Part shown: in pieces, positions 33,673-42,587 of the stretch
How the letters are laid out: every line of letters begins with the position of its first letter
How positions within the stretch are numbered: the first letter of the stretch is position 1
NCBI GenBank assembly: GCA_016222915.1
Contig: JACRQA010000154.1
Location: 1 to 51,556, forward strand
Source of the DNA: Nitrospirota bacterium
GTDB lineage: Bacteria; Nitrospirota; Thermodesulfovibrionia; UBA6902
Direction of reading: 5' to 3'
Length of the DNA: 51,556 nt
The notes under the pieces: model-generated
The model's input: only the letters and a program-made list of their open reading frames with translations
Told to the model about the DNA's origin: nothing
Database searches by the model: none
Translations under genes and position numbers: made by a program

Positions 33673-34203
33673 ATGGAGATACCACTACAAATCAGAAGTC
33701 GAAACATTGAACTTAGTGATGCCATAGAATCTGAAATCCGGAAGCGGGCGGAAAAACTGGATAAATTATATAACCGAATAACAAGATGCAAAGTAATTGT
33801 GGAGTCGCCTCATCATCAAAGCCATCAGGGCAAAAGATATAATGTTCAGATTGTGATGACTGTGCCCGGAGCTGAACTGGTCGTAACGCGAAACCCTGAT
33901 GAAGACATATATGTAGCCATCAGGGACAGTTTCAATGCAGCCTTCAGACAACTTGAAGACTATTCAAGACGCCAGAGGGGTGATATAAAACAACATGGGG
34001 AAGCGCCTGTCGCGGTGATAAGCGCCATCTTCACCGATAAGGGCTACGGCTTTATAACTACATCTGACAACCAGGAGATTTATTTCCACAAAAACAGCGT
34101 CCTGAACAGCGACTTTAAGCATCTTGAGGTAGGGATGAAAGTGCGTTATTCAGAAGGGAAAGGCGACAAGGGACCTCAGGCCAGCACAGTCACCTTAATC
34201 TGA
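33673..34203 (+). CDS. HPF/RaiA-like protein fused to a cold-shock domain
   Basis: 176 residues from the ATG at 33673, chosen because AAAGGAGG lies seven bases upstream; the ORF-track start at 33625 has none. Residues 1-105 match the hibernation-promoting/ribosome-associated inhibitor fold (SRNIELSDAIESEIRKRAEKL...NVQIVMTVPG). Residues about 112-176 are a cold-shock domain: AVISAIFTDKGYGFITTSDNQEIYFHKNSV, with the RNA-binding GYGFI and IYFHK motifs. Likely binds ribosomes or RNA in slow growth or cold. An ATTTGCA/TGCAAAT dyad at 33623-33638 lies in the promoter region. Confidence 0.87.
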   Translation: MEIPLQIRSRNIELSDAIESEIRKRAEKLDKLYNRITRCKVIVESPHHQSHQGKRYNVQIVMTVPGAELVVTRNPDEDIYVAIRDSFNAAFRQLEDYSRRQRGDIKQHGEAPVAVISAIFTDKGYGFITTSDNQEIYFHKNSVLNSDFKHLEVGMKVRYSEGKGDKGPQASTVTLI

Positions 34204-34386
34204 TGAATATTCAGTCTGATGCAGCCGGTCATTAAAATAGAGTCATCTTCCGGCCCGCTTCTTTGGACAACTCCGCCCTTGATACGTGAATCAATAAATA
34301 CACATCCTGGCAGTTTGACCAATTGCCGTCAGATGGCTCTATTAAAATGATGCGACGCCCCGCCCAAGTTAAACCTTGAGCTTTTT

Positions 34387-34533
34387 CTAGTTCGGAGCTT
34401 CGGCAGATGTTTTAGGCTTCCCCATAACTTCCGGGGCCTGCACACCACATCCGACTCCTGCTCCCTTACCCATTTGCTTGGTCCTCAGGTTTAATCTCTT
34501 CCAGGGTATCGCAAACCAAGTTCTTGATTTCAT
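34387..34533 (-). CDS. Candidate 48-residue protein
   Basis: Too short for the ORF track. Minus-strand frame from ATG 34533 to TAG 34387: begins MKSRTWFAIPWKRLNLRTK and continues to GKGAGVGCGVQAPEVMGKP. A second ATG after CTGAGGACCAAG would give only 28 residues. I see no family. The Gly-rich and single-Cys middle could suit a peptide that is modified, but there is no modifying enzyme nearby, so this is a weak call. Confidence 0.25.
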   Translation of the reverse strand: MKSRTWFAIPWKRLNLRTKQMGKGAGVGCGVQAPEVMGKPKTSAEAPN

Positions 34534-34978
34534 TTTAACTCATTTAAATACATTGTCAACCCCCTGTCTGAAACCAATGATTTAGATCGGCTAGCCTCGT
34601 GCACTGGAGATCCAGGTCGATTTACTTTCGAATCGATGCAGTGCGACGCAGGCCGGGAACACCTGTATTGTCTGAGAGACGGGAAGTCGTATACGCAGAC
34701 ATGTAGCTACGAGATGATGTGGTCTTTCGTATGAACATATTTTAAAAAGTTCGCTAAATGCATGTGTTCAGCCCTCCGCCAATTGGTTGACAAAAATGGG
34801 TATTTTTACCTGATAGCCATCAACTTATATTTCATCAGTATCTTCACTTTCTACCCGATATAGGCAATGCCTTAAGTTCTTTCCTTGGCAATTTGGTTTA
34901 TTTTATCTGCAATTTAGCAATGCCCTTGATTCACCGATAACAGCACTTGCATCATAATATTCAGACATCGTTGCAAGC

Positions 34979-34993
34979 CGGCACGATAATTGC
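34979..34993 (+). promoter_or_regulatory. Sigma-54-like promoter of the CxxC protein gene
   Basis: CGGCAC, GATAA, TTGC: one base off TGGCAC-N5-TTGC, with GG/GC spacing kept. Predicted transcription start near 35005, about 74 bases before the ATG at 35079. Confidence 0.6.
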
Positions 34994-35078
34994 ATTTTGT
35001 AAATTAAGTAGTTGAAATTTTGAAAGAAAGGAGATGTAAATATTCTCTGAAGTCAGAGCTCAATGAAAGGAGATTCAA

Positions 35079-35414
35079 ATGTTAGAACTTGAAACAAAAC
35101 ATGAACAATGCACTATTTGCAAGCATGAATACACGTCAATTAATACTGAAGTTATGCCGGGTATCAAAATTTATGTTTGTGATACCTGCCTGGAAGCCGC
35201 TAAATATAACTTCATCTGGGTTTGCATGAGTTGCGGTCAAGTATATCTCAGGCCCAAGAAACTTGTAATCGAAAGAGTGAAGGATGTAGAGCTAAAAAGA
35301 GCATATATGCTTTGCGAAGATATGCAGATAATCCAGGGAATTGATATGTGTATCGCTTGCGATCCTGAAGGAATCGTAAATTATATGGACGCACAGAAAA
35401 CAGCAACCTGCTGA
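35079..35414 (+). CDS. Small protein with four CxxC pairs
   Basis: 111 residues. Cysteines occur as CTIC (11/14), CDTC (34/37), CMSC (49/52) and CIAC (91/94), a pattern for two zinc ribbons or knuckles, or an iron centre. The rest is mixed with no membrane segment or signal peptide, so it should be cytosolic. GAAAGGAGATTCAA places the start well. It lies behind a sigma-54-like promoter with a leader hairpin, away from other genes. Possible roles are a zinc-binding regulator or protein-protein adaptor; none can be chosen from sequence. Not recognised as a named family. Confidence 0.7.
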   Translation: MLELETKHEQCTICKHEYTSINTEVMPGIKIYVCDTCLEAAKYNFIWVCMSCGQVYLRPKKLVIERVKDVELKRAYMLCEDMQIIQGIDMCIACDPEGIVNYMDAQKTATC

Positions 35415-35525
35415 GGGCAAGACAATTAATGTCTGCATTGACAATAATTGTCACATGCCGAAAATTGAAGTTTGAGGCTGCTTTTTTGACAGTATAAAGT
35501 GGTTGCAGAAGGTTACAACGGAATA

Positions 35526-35574
35526 ATGTGTGATGCATAATGAATAAAATCTAATCTCATCACGCATCACACAT
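35526..35574. repeat. Inverted repeat, 11-bp perfect arms
   Basis: ATGTGTGATGC (35526-35536) and GCATCACACAT (35564-35574), loop 27 bases. It lies between the convergent CxxC gene and apt. The sequence is of the low-complexity GCATCACGC kind often seen between genes. May act as a bidirectional terminator, but has no clear T-run. Confidence 0.6.
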
Positions 35575-35584
35575 CTCTGATCTC

Positions 35585-36118
35585 CTAGTCCCCCTCAAAC
35601 TCGGTCAAGCAATAGACACTATATCCTCTTTCCTTTAACTTCTTCTCCCCTCCGACATCCGGAAGATTAACGATAAAGGCCATTTCTGTGACCACTCCGC
35701 CGAGCTTTTCAATCAATGCTGCGGCTGCTGCTGCCGTACCACCTGTAGCGAGAAGGTCATCAACGACAAGCACCTTCGTGCCCTTTGCTATTGCGTCCTT
35801 ATGAATCTCAACTGTATCTGTGCCGTACTCGAGTTCATATTCGTGACGTTCAACGGCTGCGGGAAGTTTGCCAACTTTTCTAATCGGGACAAAACCTTTA
35901 CCAAGAGTATAGGAAAGCGCTCCTCCTATGATAAAGCCTCTTGCTTCGATTCCGACTATAACATCAAAATCAATCTTGTCAGAGAGATATCTTTGAGTCA
36001 AATTGTCAATGACCAGCCTGAACCCCACAGGGTCTTTGATGAGGGTGGTTATGTCTCTGAACATGATTCCTTTCTTGGGATGGTCGGGGATGGTCCTGAT
36101 TTTTGACTTGATCGGCAT
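35585..36118 (-). CDS. apt: Adenine phosphoribosyltransferase
   Basis: 177 residues, the usual size. It makes AMP from adenine and PRPP in the cytoplasm. Signatures: FRDITTLIKDPVGFRLVIDNL near the N-terminus, GIEARGFIIGGALSY (adenine-binding region) and the PRPP loop VLVVDDLLATGGTAAAAAALI at about 122-142. It is downstream of mtnP by 31 bases on the same strand, with AAAGGAGGAATC as ribosome-binding site. The pair makes sense: MtnP releases adenine from methylthioadenosine and Apt reuses it. Confidence 0.95.
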   Translation of the reverse strand: MPIKSKIRTIPDHPKKGIMFRDITTLIKDPVGFRLVIDNLTQRYLSDKIDFDVIVGIEARGFIIGGALSYTLGKGFVPIRKVGKLPAAVERHEYELEYGTDTVEIHKDAIAKGTKVLVVDDLLATGGTAAAAAALIEKLGGVVTEMAFIVNLPDVGGEKKLKERGYSVYCLTEFEGD

Positions 36119-36149
36119 TTGATTCCTCCTTTGTATTACGGCAGATAAA

Positions 36150-36914
36150 TTATTTCACGCAGACATCGTCATATTTTCCAATCTCCGGAATAATGCTGCG
36201 GAACAAATTGATCACATTGTCCGCGTTTTTCTTCATGACTTTTACAATCATCTCCCAGGTGACTGGCTCCTCCTCCTCATGCCAGCAATCATAGTCCGTA
36301 GACATGGCTATTGCAGCATAGTGCATCTTTTTCTCTCTGGCCAGAACGACTTCAGGGACTGTGCTCATGTTGATAACATCGGCGTTCCAGCTTCTGAACA
36401 TGTGGCTTTCCGCTTTTGTGGAAAAGCGCGGACCCTCAATTGTAATGACCGTCTTGTTTTTATGAAATGGCAGCTTCATTTTTTCTGCTGACCGGGAAAG
36501 CATATCTATAAGGCTCTGACAAAAGGGCTCGGCCATTGCAGTATGGACTACTACATTCTCATCAAAGAAAGTCGTTTCCCTCTTCCTGGTATGGTCGATA
36601 AACTGGTTGGGGAACACAAGGTGTCCGGGGGCTATCTCCTGGCGCAAAGAACCCACTGCTGTGGACGCAATAACATGGGTGCAGCCCTGTTCTTTCAGTG
36701 CCCATATATTGGCCCTGAAGTTGACCTTTGAAGGATAGATGGAATGGTCTTTCCCATGCCTTGCAATTATGACCACGTCAACTCCTTCAATAGAGCCGCA
36801 TGTTAGTACAGAAGTCGGTGGCCCATATGGAGTTTTAACGGAAAGCTCTTTTGCCTCTTTTAAAATATCAGGATTATCAAGTCCGGAACCGCCGATAATA
36901 CCTACTTTAATCAT
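36150..36914 (-). CDS. mtnP: S-methyl-5'-thioadenosine phosphorylase
   Basis: 254-residue nucleoside phosphorylase. Phosphate-binding IGGSGL at 8-13, HGKDHSIYPSKVNFRANIWAL at about 54, base-binding ITIEGPRFSTKAES and NMSTVPEVVLAREKKMHYAAIAMSTDYDCWHE, the last Asp-Tyr-Asp-Cys-Trp pattern being typical of MTAP rather than guanosine/inosine phosphorylases. It cleaves methylthioadenosine to adenine and 5-methylthioribose 1-phosphate. GAGGAGATATTC precedes the ATG. Operon with apt. Confidence 0.92.
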   Translation of the reverse strand: MIKVGIIGGSGLDNPDILKEAKELSVKTPYGPPTSVLTCGSIEGVDVVIIARHGKDHSIYPSKVNFRANIWALKEQGCTHVIASTAVGSLRQEIAPGHLVFPNQFIDHTRKRETTFFDENVVVHTAMAEPFCQSLIDMLSRSAEKMKLPFHKNKTVITIEGPRFSTKAESHMFRSWNADVINMSTVPEVVLAREKKMHYAAIAMSTDYDCWHEEEEPVTWEMIVKVMKKNADNVINLFRSIIPEIGKYDDVCVK

Positions 36915-37018
36915 GAATATCTCCTCGCGTTATTAAAATTGGTAAGAAAGTTTTCAAGGAAGACTAAAAATAATACGGCCGTATAATTATAGATATTTCC
37001 CCGCCCATTATTCAATAA

Positions 37019-39973
37019 TCAGAGTTCGGTGTATATTGTTAAATATACCTGGGTTTCACCGTCTTCAGTAACTCCGCGAGCGATACCCAGGGCTGGAGTT
37101 ATCCTTAATTTATAACCCAGCACCATGTCCATTCGTGTCTCTGCACCGATACCCGCTGAAAAATCCTTCGTGCGAAATACTTTATTGTGACCCCACACAT
37201 TCCCGGCGTCTGCAAAAACAGCCATATGCACCCTGTCCCAGAAAAAGGGTTTGGTGCTCCAGCCCCTGAAAATGTACGTTATCGGGAACCGGTATTCCAA
37301 TGTGCCTTTTAATACATGCCTGCCCGTCTCAAAACCTGCAGCAAAACCCCGGATGGAATATACATTGAAGTCATAAGGAGGCCCGCCTATCTGATATGCC
37401 TGCTGTGCAATAAGTTCGCCGTCGGACCATGCCCCTTTCAGATTGAGATAAAGCACATGATGGCGCTTAAGACCAATGTACTCATCATAGTCAATTGCAC
37501 ATTCATTCTGTTCTAGGCCATTGCCCGATTCTTTAAGATATTTCCTGTAAATTACTGATATGTTTCTGCCCTCTTCTCTGCTTATCGAGTATGGATATTT
37601 CAGTGCATCGCCGTAGCCAAGGCCTACAAATACATTGTCTCTCCTGCCTTCATATACCTGGAGACCGTCGACCGTCCTGTTCTTGATGCGCGTAAGATGG
37701 TCCAACTTTACATAGCTATATCCTGCTGAGAGGTTCAATCTCGATTCAATCGTACTGTAAAGGGGAACATTGAGCCCCGCTGTAACACCCCTCCGCCTCT
37801 CATAGTAATTATCTTCGTCGGGATCATCATTGTCGGAAAAAAATTCCGAATAGCCGACCGGAACAGAATACGATCTCAAAAACAATGTGGGGTACCACCT
37901 GTCATATACATATTCGATATCATAATATCCCCGCCCGCCGGACCCGACTCCGCCCTGCATGACATAAGTATGATATCCAAGCACGTCCTGCCCTGCTGTG
38001 AAGGCGCCGAATACCGCTCCGTTATTATCAAACGTAAGGGTGGGCAGCCAGAATTTGGGAGCTAAGGTCTTCATAGGACAATACGTTTTCTCAGCAGGTA
38101 AAGCTTCGGAAAGCGCCTCTTCTTTCTCATCAAGGGTATTTCCCGCCTTTTGTTGAATGACCGGACGCTGCCAAGACGGCGTTATCCTCGGGCTTAACAA
38201 CGTGGAGGACCACTGCAAAGGATCATATGGAATTTCCGCTATATAAAACCCTTTTGAACTATAACCTGAGAAGTACAATTTTTTGTTCCCGGCGGATACT
38301 TCAGGCTGGAATGCGCCCCCCAGAACATGAGTGACCTGATAAATCTCCTTATCGGCAATGGAATATGCAAAGAGGTTATAGACACCTGTCCTATCGGAAG
38401 AATAAATGATGAATTTGCCGTCAGGAGACCATGCAGGATAGATATTGTCATAGTCCGTAACCAGTAACGTATCTATGGTCCTTGAATCAGGATCAAGCAA
38501 TTCAATAGAGGTCTGTCCTGAATTATCATGCCTTGAAAATACGATAAGCCGTCCATCGGGTGACCATCGGGGAGCTGACAGGGCAGCGTCCTGAAACGCG
38601 GTAATGACCTCTGTCTTTGCAGATTCAATTTCCATAATAGCGATATTCTGCTGCCCCGGCACGGTCTTCGCGAATACCAGCTTTTTCCCGTCAGGTGACG
38701 CATCAACATCCTTGGCCCTTATATTTTTTGTAATCCTTTCCACCGAACGGCCATCAAGATCATATGAATAAATGTCCTGGTATAAGTTATAGCTGTTTTT
38801 CATCTCAGCCTGTGTGAAATAGAGTCTCCTGCTGTCAGGGGACCAGGAAAGGCTGTGGTCCGAAGGGAATCTTCTTATCGTAAACTGTTCATCAAAAGTC
38901 ACGGAATCAAGGATTACAATTTCCTCATGAGCGTGGGGCCCGCGCCTGTTGACGGCAAGATGCCTCCCATCGGGAGAGATACGAGGATTGGTTATCTTTT
39001 CACCCGTGACAGGAAGTTTTTGATAGGTAGTTACAGGCTGGGTATTAAGCAGTTTGATCTTTTCATATTGTTCTGTCTTGAGCTTACCGACCATGTCCTC
39101 GTACAACTCCGCATAATTCAGTCCCGTCATTCTTTCAGGAGGCGCGCTTATAAAGAAAGGGAACCGTCCTGAATGTGATAGATTGAGCTCGCCGAGAGCT
39201 TCATTGGTTTTAATCCCGCTGATATACTTTTCAAGCAGCATGCCGTAAATATACGGCACGTTTCCGGCCGGCCAGTCAGGGACGTCACCGTTAAGCTGGT
39301 CGACACTCGGTAACCCGTCTTCGAGAACCGCCATTCTGAAAATCATTTCAACATAGGAGCTCCGTCCCCTTCCCGAAGAAGTCAGGTCCGTCTCCGCCCA
39401 CGTAGCGATCCCCTCGAGCCACCAGTCCGGCATAAAGACATTCGGCGGAGCGGTCGCCAGAAACAACATCAATGAAAGCGGGTCGTAGCCCGGCAGGGTC
39501 TTACCAAAAATACTTCTCATGACATCCGAGTATCCTCTCACAGGGTCCATGGTAAGAATATGGGTATATTCGTGTAACAAGACAAGTTCAAGCCAATTGT
39601 CATATTCTCCAAGGACCATATCAGGAAGCGGGGGGACCACAAATATGTATATTGCATTATACGGCAGGACCGTAGCCATGCCGTTGGCAAAGTCCATGTT
39701 ATCAATCAGGACAATCTGGGTCCTTTCCCTTGGGGCCCACTGGAAAACTGGAGATAATTTACCATGCATTTTTTCGGAAAACAAGGCTGCTTTGCCGGCA
39801 ATCTCATCAAGTCCCTGGTGAAAGTGAATCACGAAATGCTCAGTCTCTATAGTTGAAAACCTGAAGGACGGGTCTATCGTTGCGGAATAAGACGGCAATG
39901 GCTTGAGTATAAACGGACCGGCAATCAATACGGACATAACCAGGGTGCAAAACAGGCGCGATATTTTTTTCAT
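37019..39973 (-). CDS. Outer-membrane Omp85-like barrel with gluzincin-like domain and beta-propeller
   Basis: 984 residues from ATG 39973, chosen over 40135 because a signal peptide (MKKISRLFCTLVMSVLIAGP) begins there and GATGAGGTTGCC is near. Residues about 35-260: peptidase-MA-like domain with zinc motif HEYTH (134-138) and downstream WWLEGIATWAE. About 370-620: at least five PD40/TolB-type propeller blades (SPDGRHLAV, WSPDSRRLYF, SPDGKKLVF, WSPDGRLIVF, WSPDGKFIIY). About 680-984: an Omp85/surface-antigen barrel with the SIRGF motif. It should sit in the outer membrane with propeller and peptidase domain in the periplasm. Substrate unknown. The ORF ahead of 39973 is probably leader. Confidence 0.82.
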   Translation of the reverse strand: MKKISRLFCTLVMSVLIAGPFILKPLPSYSATIDPSFRFSTIETEHFVIHFHQGLDEIAGKAALFSEKMHGKLSPVFQWAPRERTQIVLIDNMDFANGMATVLPYNAIYIFVVPPLPDMVLGEYDNWLELVLLHEYTHILTMDPVRGYSDVMRSIFGKTLPGYDPLSLMLFLATAPPNVFMPDWWLEGIATWAETDLTSSGRGRSSYVEMIFRMAVLEDGLPSVDQLNGDVPDWPAGNVPYIYGMLLEKYISGIKTNEALGELNLSHSGRFPFFISAPPERMTGLNYAELYEDMVGKLKTEQYEKIKLLNTQPVTTYQKLPVTGEKITNPRISPDGRHLAVNRRGPHAHEEIVILDSVTFDEQFTIRRFPSDHSLSWSPDSRRLYFTQAEMKNSYNLYQDIYSYDLDGRSVERITKNIRAKDVDASPDGKKLVFAKTVPGQQNIAIMEIESAKTEVITAFQDAALSAPRWSPDGRLIVFSRHDNSGQTSIELLDPDSRTIDTLLVTDYDNIYPAWSPDGKFIIYSSDRTGVYNLFAYSIADKEIYQVTHVLGGAFQPEVSAGNKKLYFSGYSSKGFYIAEIPYDPLQWSSTLLSPRITPSWQRPVIQQKAGNTLDEKEEALSEALPAEKTYCPMKTLAPKFWLPTLTFDNNGAVFGAFTAGQDVLGYHTYVMQGGVGSGGRGYYDIEYVYDRWYPTLFLRSYSVPVGYSEFFSDNDDPDEDNYYERRRGVTAGLNVPLYSTIESRLNLSAGYSYVKLDHLTRIKNRTVDGLQVYEGRRDNVFVGLGYGDALKYPYSISREEGRNISVIYRKYLKESGNGLEQNECAIDYDEYIGLKRHHVLYLNLKGAWSDGELIAQQAYQIGGPPYDFNVYSIRGFAAGFETGRHVLKGTLEYRFPITYIFRGWSTKPFFWDRVHMAVFADAGNVWGHNKVFRTKDFSAGIGAETRMDMVLGYKLRITPALGIARGVTEDGETQVYLTIYTEL

Positions 39974-40183
39974 GGCAACCTCATCGAGTAACACGGCAAT
40001 ATTGTTCCAGAATAATGACCCGGTTGGATAATCGGGTGCACTACTATAAAATATTTGACCGAAAATGTTAAGAATAAAACAGTTGACTGCATAATATACT
40101 GTCTTAAGGCTATATTTTTTTCTGTCAAATAACATGAATTTATTGTTATAATCATGGAAAGGTAATCCCGGAAATAATCAAAA

Positions 40184-40540
40184 ATGTTGAGTCACGGCAT
40201 GGAAAAAAGACATTCCAGAAGAATCCCTGTACGTTTAGAGGCATTTATATTAACAGGTGATAAGACCTATATGGGTTCTATAGAAAATGTATCAGAAGAT
40301 GGTTTCGAATATCAGGTCCAATCTTCTATTAAAGCCCCCGAAGATTTCCACTTTGATAAATCAGTGGAAATCTACTTTCAGATCCCTTCGGGTGAAGCGG
40401 TCAATATGTCTTGTACAGTCAAATGGCTTTCAAAAAGACCGTCTGTCGACAGGCCCTTGACGATAGGCATAAAAATATCAGAACCCTCTCCAAAATTCAA
40501 AAGTCTGATCCAAGCCCTTGATATTGTAAGTGTCAACTGA
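40184..40540 (+). CDS. PilZ-domain protein
   Basis: 118 residues, a single PilZ domain with intact motifs: RHSRRIPV (RxxxR) and NVSEDGF (NxSxxG), then the barrel SVEIYFQIPSGEAVNMSCTVKWLSK. Predicted c-di-GMP receptor acting by conformational change on an unknown partner. No enzyme domain is attached. Its 3' end overlaps the convergent MATE gene by 8 bases. The ATG at 40184 lacks a strong ribosome-binding site; ATG 40199 is an alternative. Confidence 0.85.
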   Translation: MLSHGMEKRHSRRIPVRLEAFILTGDKTYMGSIENVSEDGFEYQVQSSIKAPEDFHFDKSVEIYFQIPSGEAVNMSCTVKWLSKRPSVDRPLTIGIKISEPSPKFKSLIQALDIVSVN

Positions 40541-41897
40541 CCCGCAATTCTTTCCACCGCCCGTACTTGAACCGGGCGGTCATCGCAATGCCCTGAACGA
40601 ACATCGAGATGACCATTGCAGACCAGACGCCATATGCCTCGTATCCTGCGACGAGGGCCAGGAAATAAGCGAGGGGCAGACGGATTATCCACAGAGTGCT
40701 CACAATGACGAGCATGACCCCTTTTGTGTCGCCCGCGCCCATGAGGCACCCGCCCAGGATAACGCTGATCGCCATAAACGGCTCAGACACCATCGTGATC
40801 CTGATGTACCGGACCGTCTCGGCAAGGACCAGCGGGTCCTTTGCCACCGGCGATGAAATCGCCCCGGCCCACATGAAGACAGGCAGGGCCACAAGACTTA
40901 CGAATGCTACACCTGAAAGAGATATCCTCCAGCCGATCTTTTCCGCCCTCTCAGGCGCTCCTGCCCCCAGGTTCTGCCCTGTCAGCACCGACGCAGACAT
41001 ATTTAGGGCGAATACCGGGAGATAAATAAATGCTTCAATCCTCAGCCCGCTGGTAAGCGCCGCCATAGCGGTAATCCCCCCTTTATCGAGATGACCGAGG
41101 ATATTGTAGAGAACGATGTTGCCCGCGTTCCATGATATTTGCATAAGGGCGGCAGGCCAGCTAAGCCTGACAATGCGCCTTACCAGATCAGCCGACACTC
41201 TCCGCATGCCGGAAAAGATCCCCTTCCAGATACTTCGTCTGAAGAGGACAAAGCATATGAACGTGCCCGCCGACATCGCCAGTGCAGTTGAAAGGGCGAT
41301 GCCCCTGTATCCCAGGCCGGTGAATGAGAATATGCCGAAGACCAGGATGAAATTCAACACGATATTTATCAGACTGATAACAGACATGGCCAGCAGGCTG
41401 AGCTTCACCTCTCCGCCGGCGCGGAAGATGGCATTGGAGAGAATCACGATATAATTCGGCGCAAGGGCGAAGACGAAGATTGTAAAAAAGTCTTCGGCGA
41501 TCTGCCGTACGTCATCTGAAAAACCGGCGATGGATATGATCAGCTCCTGAAAGATAAGACCGGCAGCAGTAAGCGCCAGCGCGCAGCCAACCGCAAATAG
41601 CAGGGACTGCCTTGCGGTAGAAAGGGCATCATCCATTCTGCCGGCCCCGACCGCCCTTGAAAGCATCGCCACTGTACCAATGCTAATGGCGTTTGCCACG
41701 ATTATGATAAAAAAATAAAGCTGACCGACATAGCCCACAACAGCCTGTATCTCGGGCCCCAGGAACCCCGCGACATATATGTCGGTAAGGCCTACGAGGA
41801 AATTAAAGAACATGACAAGCATCATGGGCCATGCCATGCGCCAAATATTGTCCCATGTGCTTCCGGTCGTAAGATCGACCGCGCTGCTCTCAGTCAT
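40533..41897 (-). CDS. MATE-family multidrug/sodium efflux pump
   Basis: 454-residue inner-membrane protein with twelve hydrophobic helices in two similar halves. Family marks: MAWPMMLVMFFNFLVGLTDIYVAGFLGPEIQAVVGYVGQLYFF at the start and GQNLGAGAPERAEKIGW at the second half, as in MatE/DinF transporters. It should export drugs or metabolites using Na+ or H+. It is monocistronic. An upstream repeat element lies at 41961-41988. Start MTESSAVDL, with GAGGCCCCG before it (weak site). Confidence 0.9.
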   Translation of the reverse strand: MTESSAVDLTTGSTWDNIWRMAWPMMLVMFFNFLVGLTDIYVAGFLGPEIQAVVGYVGQLYFFIIIVANAISIGTVAMLSRAVGAGRMDDALSTARQSLLFAVGCALALTAAGLIFQELIISIAGFSDDVRQIAEDFFTIFVFALAPNYIVILSNAIFRAGGEVKLSLLAMSVISLINIVLNFILVFGIFSFTGLGYRGIALSTALAMSAGTFICFVLFRRSIWKGIFSGMRRVSADLVRRIVRLSWPAALMQISWNAGNIVLYNILGHLDKGGITAMAALTSGLRIEAFIYLPVFALNMSASVLTGQNLGAGAPERAEKIGWRISLSGVAFVSLVALPVFMWAGAISSPVAKDPLVLAETVRYIRITMVSEPFMAISVILGGCLMGAGDTKGVMLVIVSTLWIIRLPLAYFLALVAGYEAYGVWSAMVISMFVQGIAMTARFKYGRWKELRVS

Positions 41898-41960
41898 CGG
41901 GGCCTCCGGCTTATAATAGCTTCAATCATTATATCCGATGTCTTTGCCTTAATGATGCAT

Positions 41961-41988
41961 TGTAGGGGCATGGCGCGCCATGCCCTAT
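41961..41988. repeat. Palindromic intergenic repeat copy 2
   Basis: TGTAGGGGCATGGCGCGCCA then TGCCCTATA: nearly the same palindrome as at 17886-17915, with the last bases changed. Between the matE-like and hsp20 genes. Confidence 0.85.
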
Positions 41989-42050
41989 AACTGTCAGCAT
42001 CCCCTTACCGATATTTTCATGAAACTACGTTCACTCCGTGGCCGGAGAGC

Positions 42051-42078
42051 AAAAAAAAACCCCGGCATGACGCCGGGG
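42051..42078 (-). terminator. Rho-independent terminator of hsp20
   Basis: On the minus strand CCCCGGC, GTCAT, GCCGGGG followed by nine T: a strong terminator 16 bases beyond the hsp20 stop codon. Confidence 0.92.
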
Positions 42079-42094
42079 CCTTTTCTTGCGAGGG

Positions 42095-42580
42095 TCAGTC
42101 AATCGAGATTTTTTTGTGCTTTCTCTCGTATTCTTTCTTCATCGGGATCCTCAGTTCAAGTGTGCCGTCTTCGTAGTGGGCCTTGACCTTCTCCGTGTCA
42201 AGATCACTTGGAAGTTCGAACCTGCGATAGAATGAGCCGAACACGCGCTCACTTCTGCAGTAGTTCTCCCTTTCGATCTTCTCAGTTTTCTTCTTCTCGC
42301 CGGAGATTGTCAGTACATTCTCACTAAGATCAACCTTGATGTCGTCTTTCTTGATCCCGGGCAGGTCTGCCTTCATGATCCATTCGTTGCCTTCCTCATA
42401 GATGTCTACAGTCGGTGAGATATCATACATTTCAGTGCGCAGATCTGACCACATATACGGGCTCAGTAACGAGAACGGTCTCTTCCAGGTCTCTTCAAAC
42501 CACTGCTCGATATCATATAGCGGCGCCAGTGCTCTCGGTCTTTCCCTCTTAACCAGTTCTTTTAATCCTTTTACCGCCAT
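42095..42580 (-). CDS. Hsp20/alpha-crystallin small heat-shock protein
   Basis: 161 residues from ATG 42580 (MAVKGLKELVKRE), preferred over 42598 because AAAGGAGGTGG lies eight bases upstream. The N-terminal arm is followed by the alpha-crystallin domain from about 55: PTVDIYEEGNEWIMKADLPGIKKDDIKVDLSENVLTISGEKK, then the beta-sandwich pattern RSERVFGSFYRRFELPSDLDTEKVKAHYEDGTLELRIPMKK. It is an ATP-independent holdase in the cytoplasm. The gene has a strong terminator and its own promoter. A possible regulatory hairpin over the ribosome-binding site is listed separately. Confidence 0.93.
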   Translation of the reverse strand: MAVKGLKELVKRERPRALAPLYDIEQWFEETWKRPFSLLSPYMWSDLRTEMYDISPTVDIYEEGNEWIMKADLPGIKKDDIKVDLSENVLTISGEKKKTEKIERENYCRSERVFGSFYRRFELPSDLDTEKVKAHYEDGTLELRIPMKKEYERKHKKISID

Positions 42581-42587
42581 AATTCCA

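Larger units (their letters stand above)
34204..35078. other. 875-base region with little recognised content
   Basis: Largest gap in the window. Listed separately: a candidate 48-residue minus-strand frame (34387-34533) and a sigma-54-like promoter (34979-34993). On the plus strand a 62-codon frame without a usable start codon (about 34547-34735, including FTFESMQCDAGREHLYCLRD) may be a gene remnant. The last 50 bases hold two ribosome-binding-site-like sequences (AAAGGAGATGTAAAT and AAAGGAGATTCAAAT) and hairpin CTCTGA/TCAGAG at 35045-35058. Confidence 0.4.
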
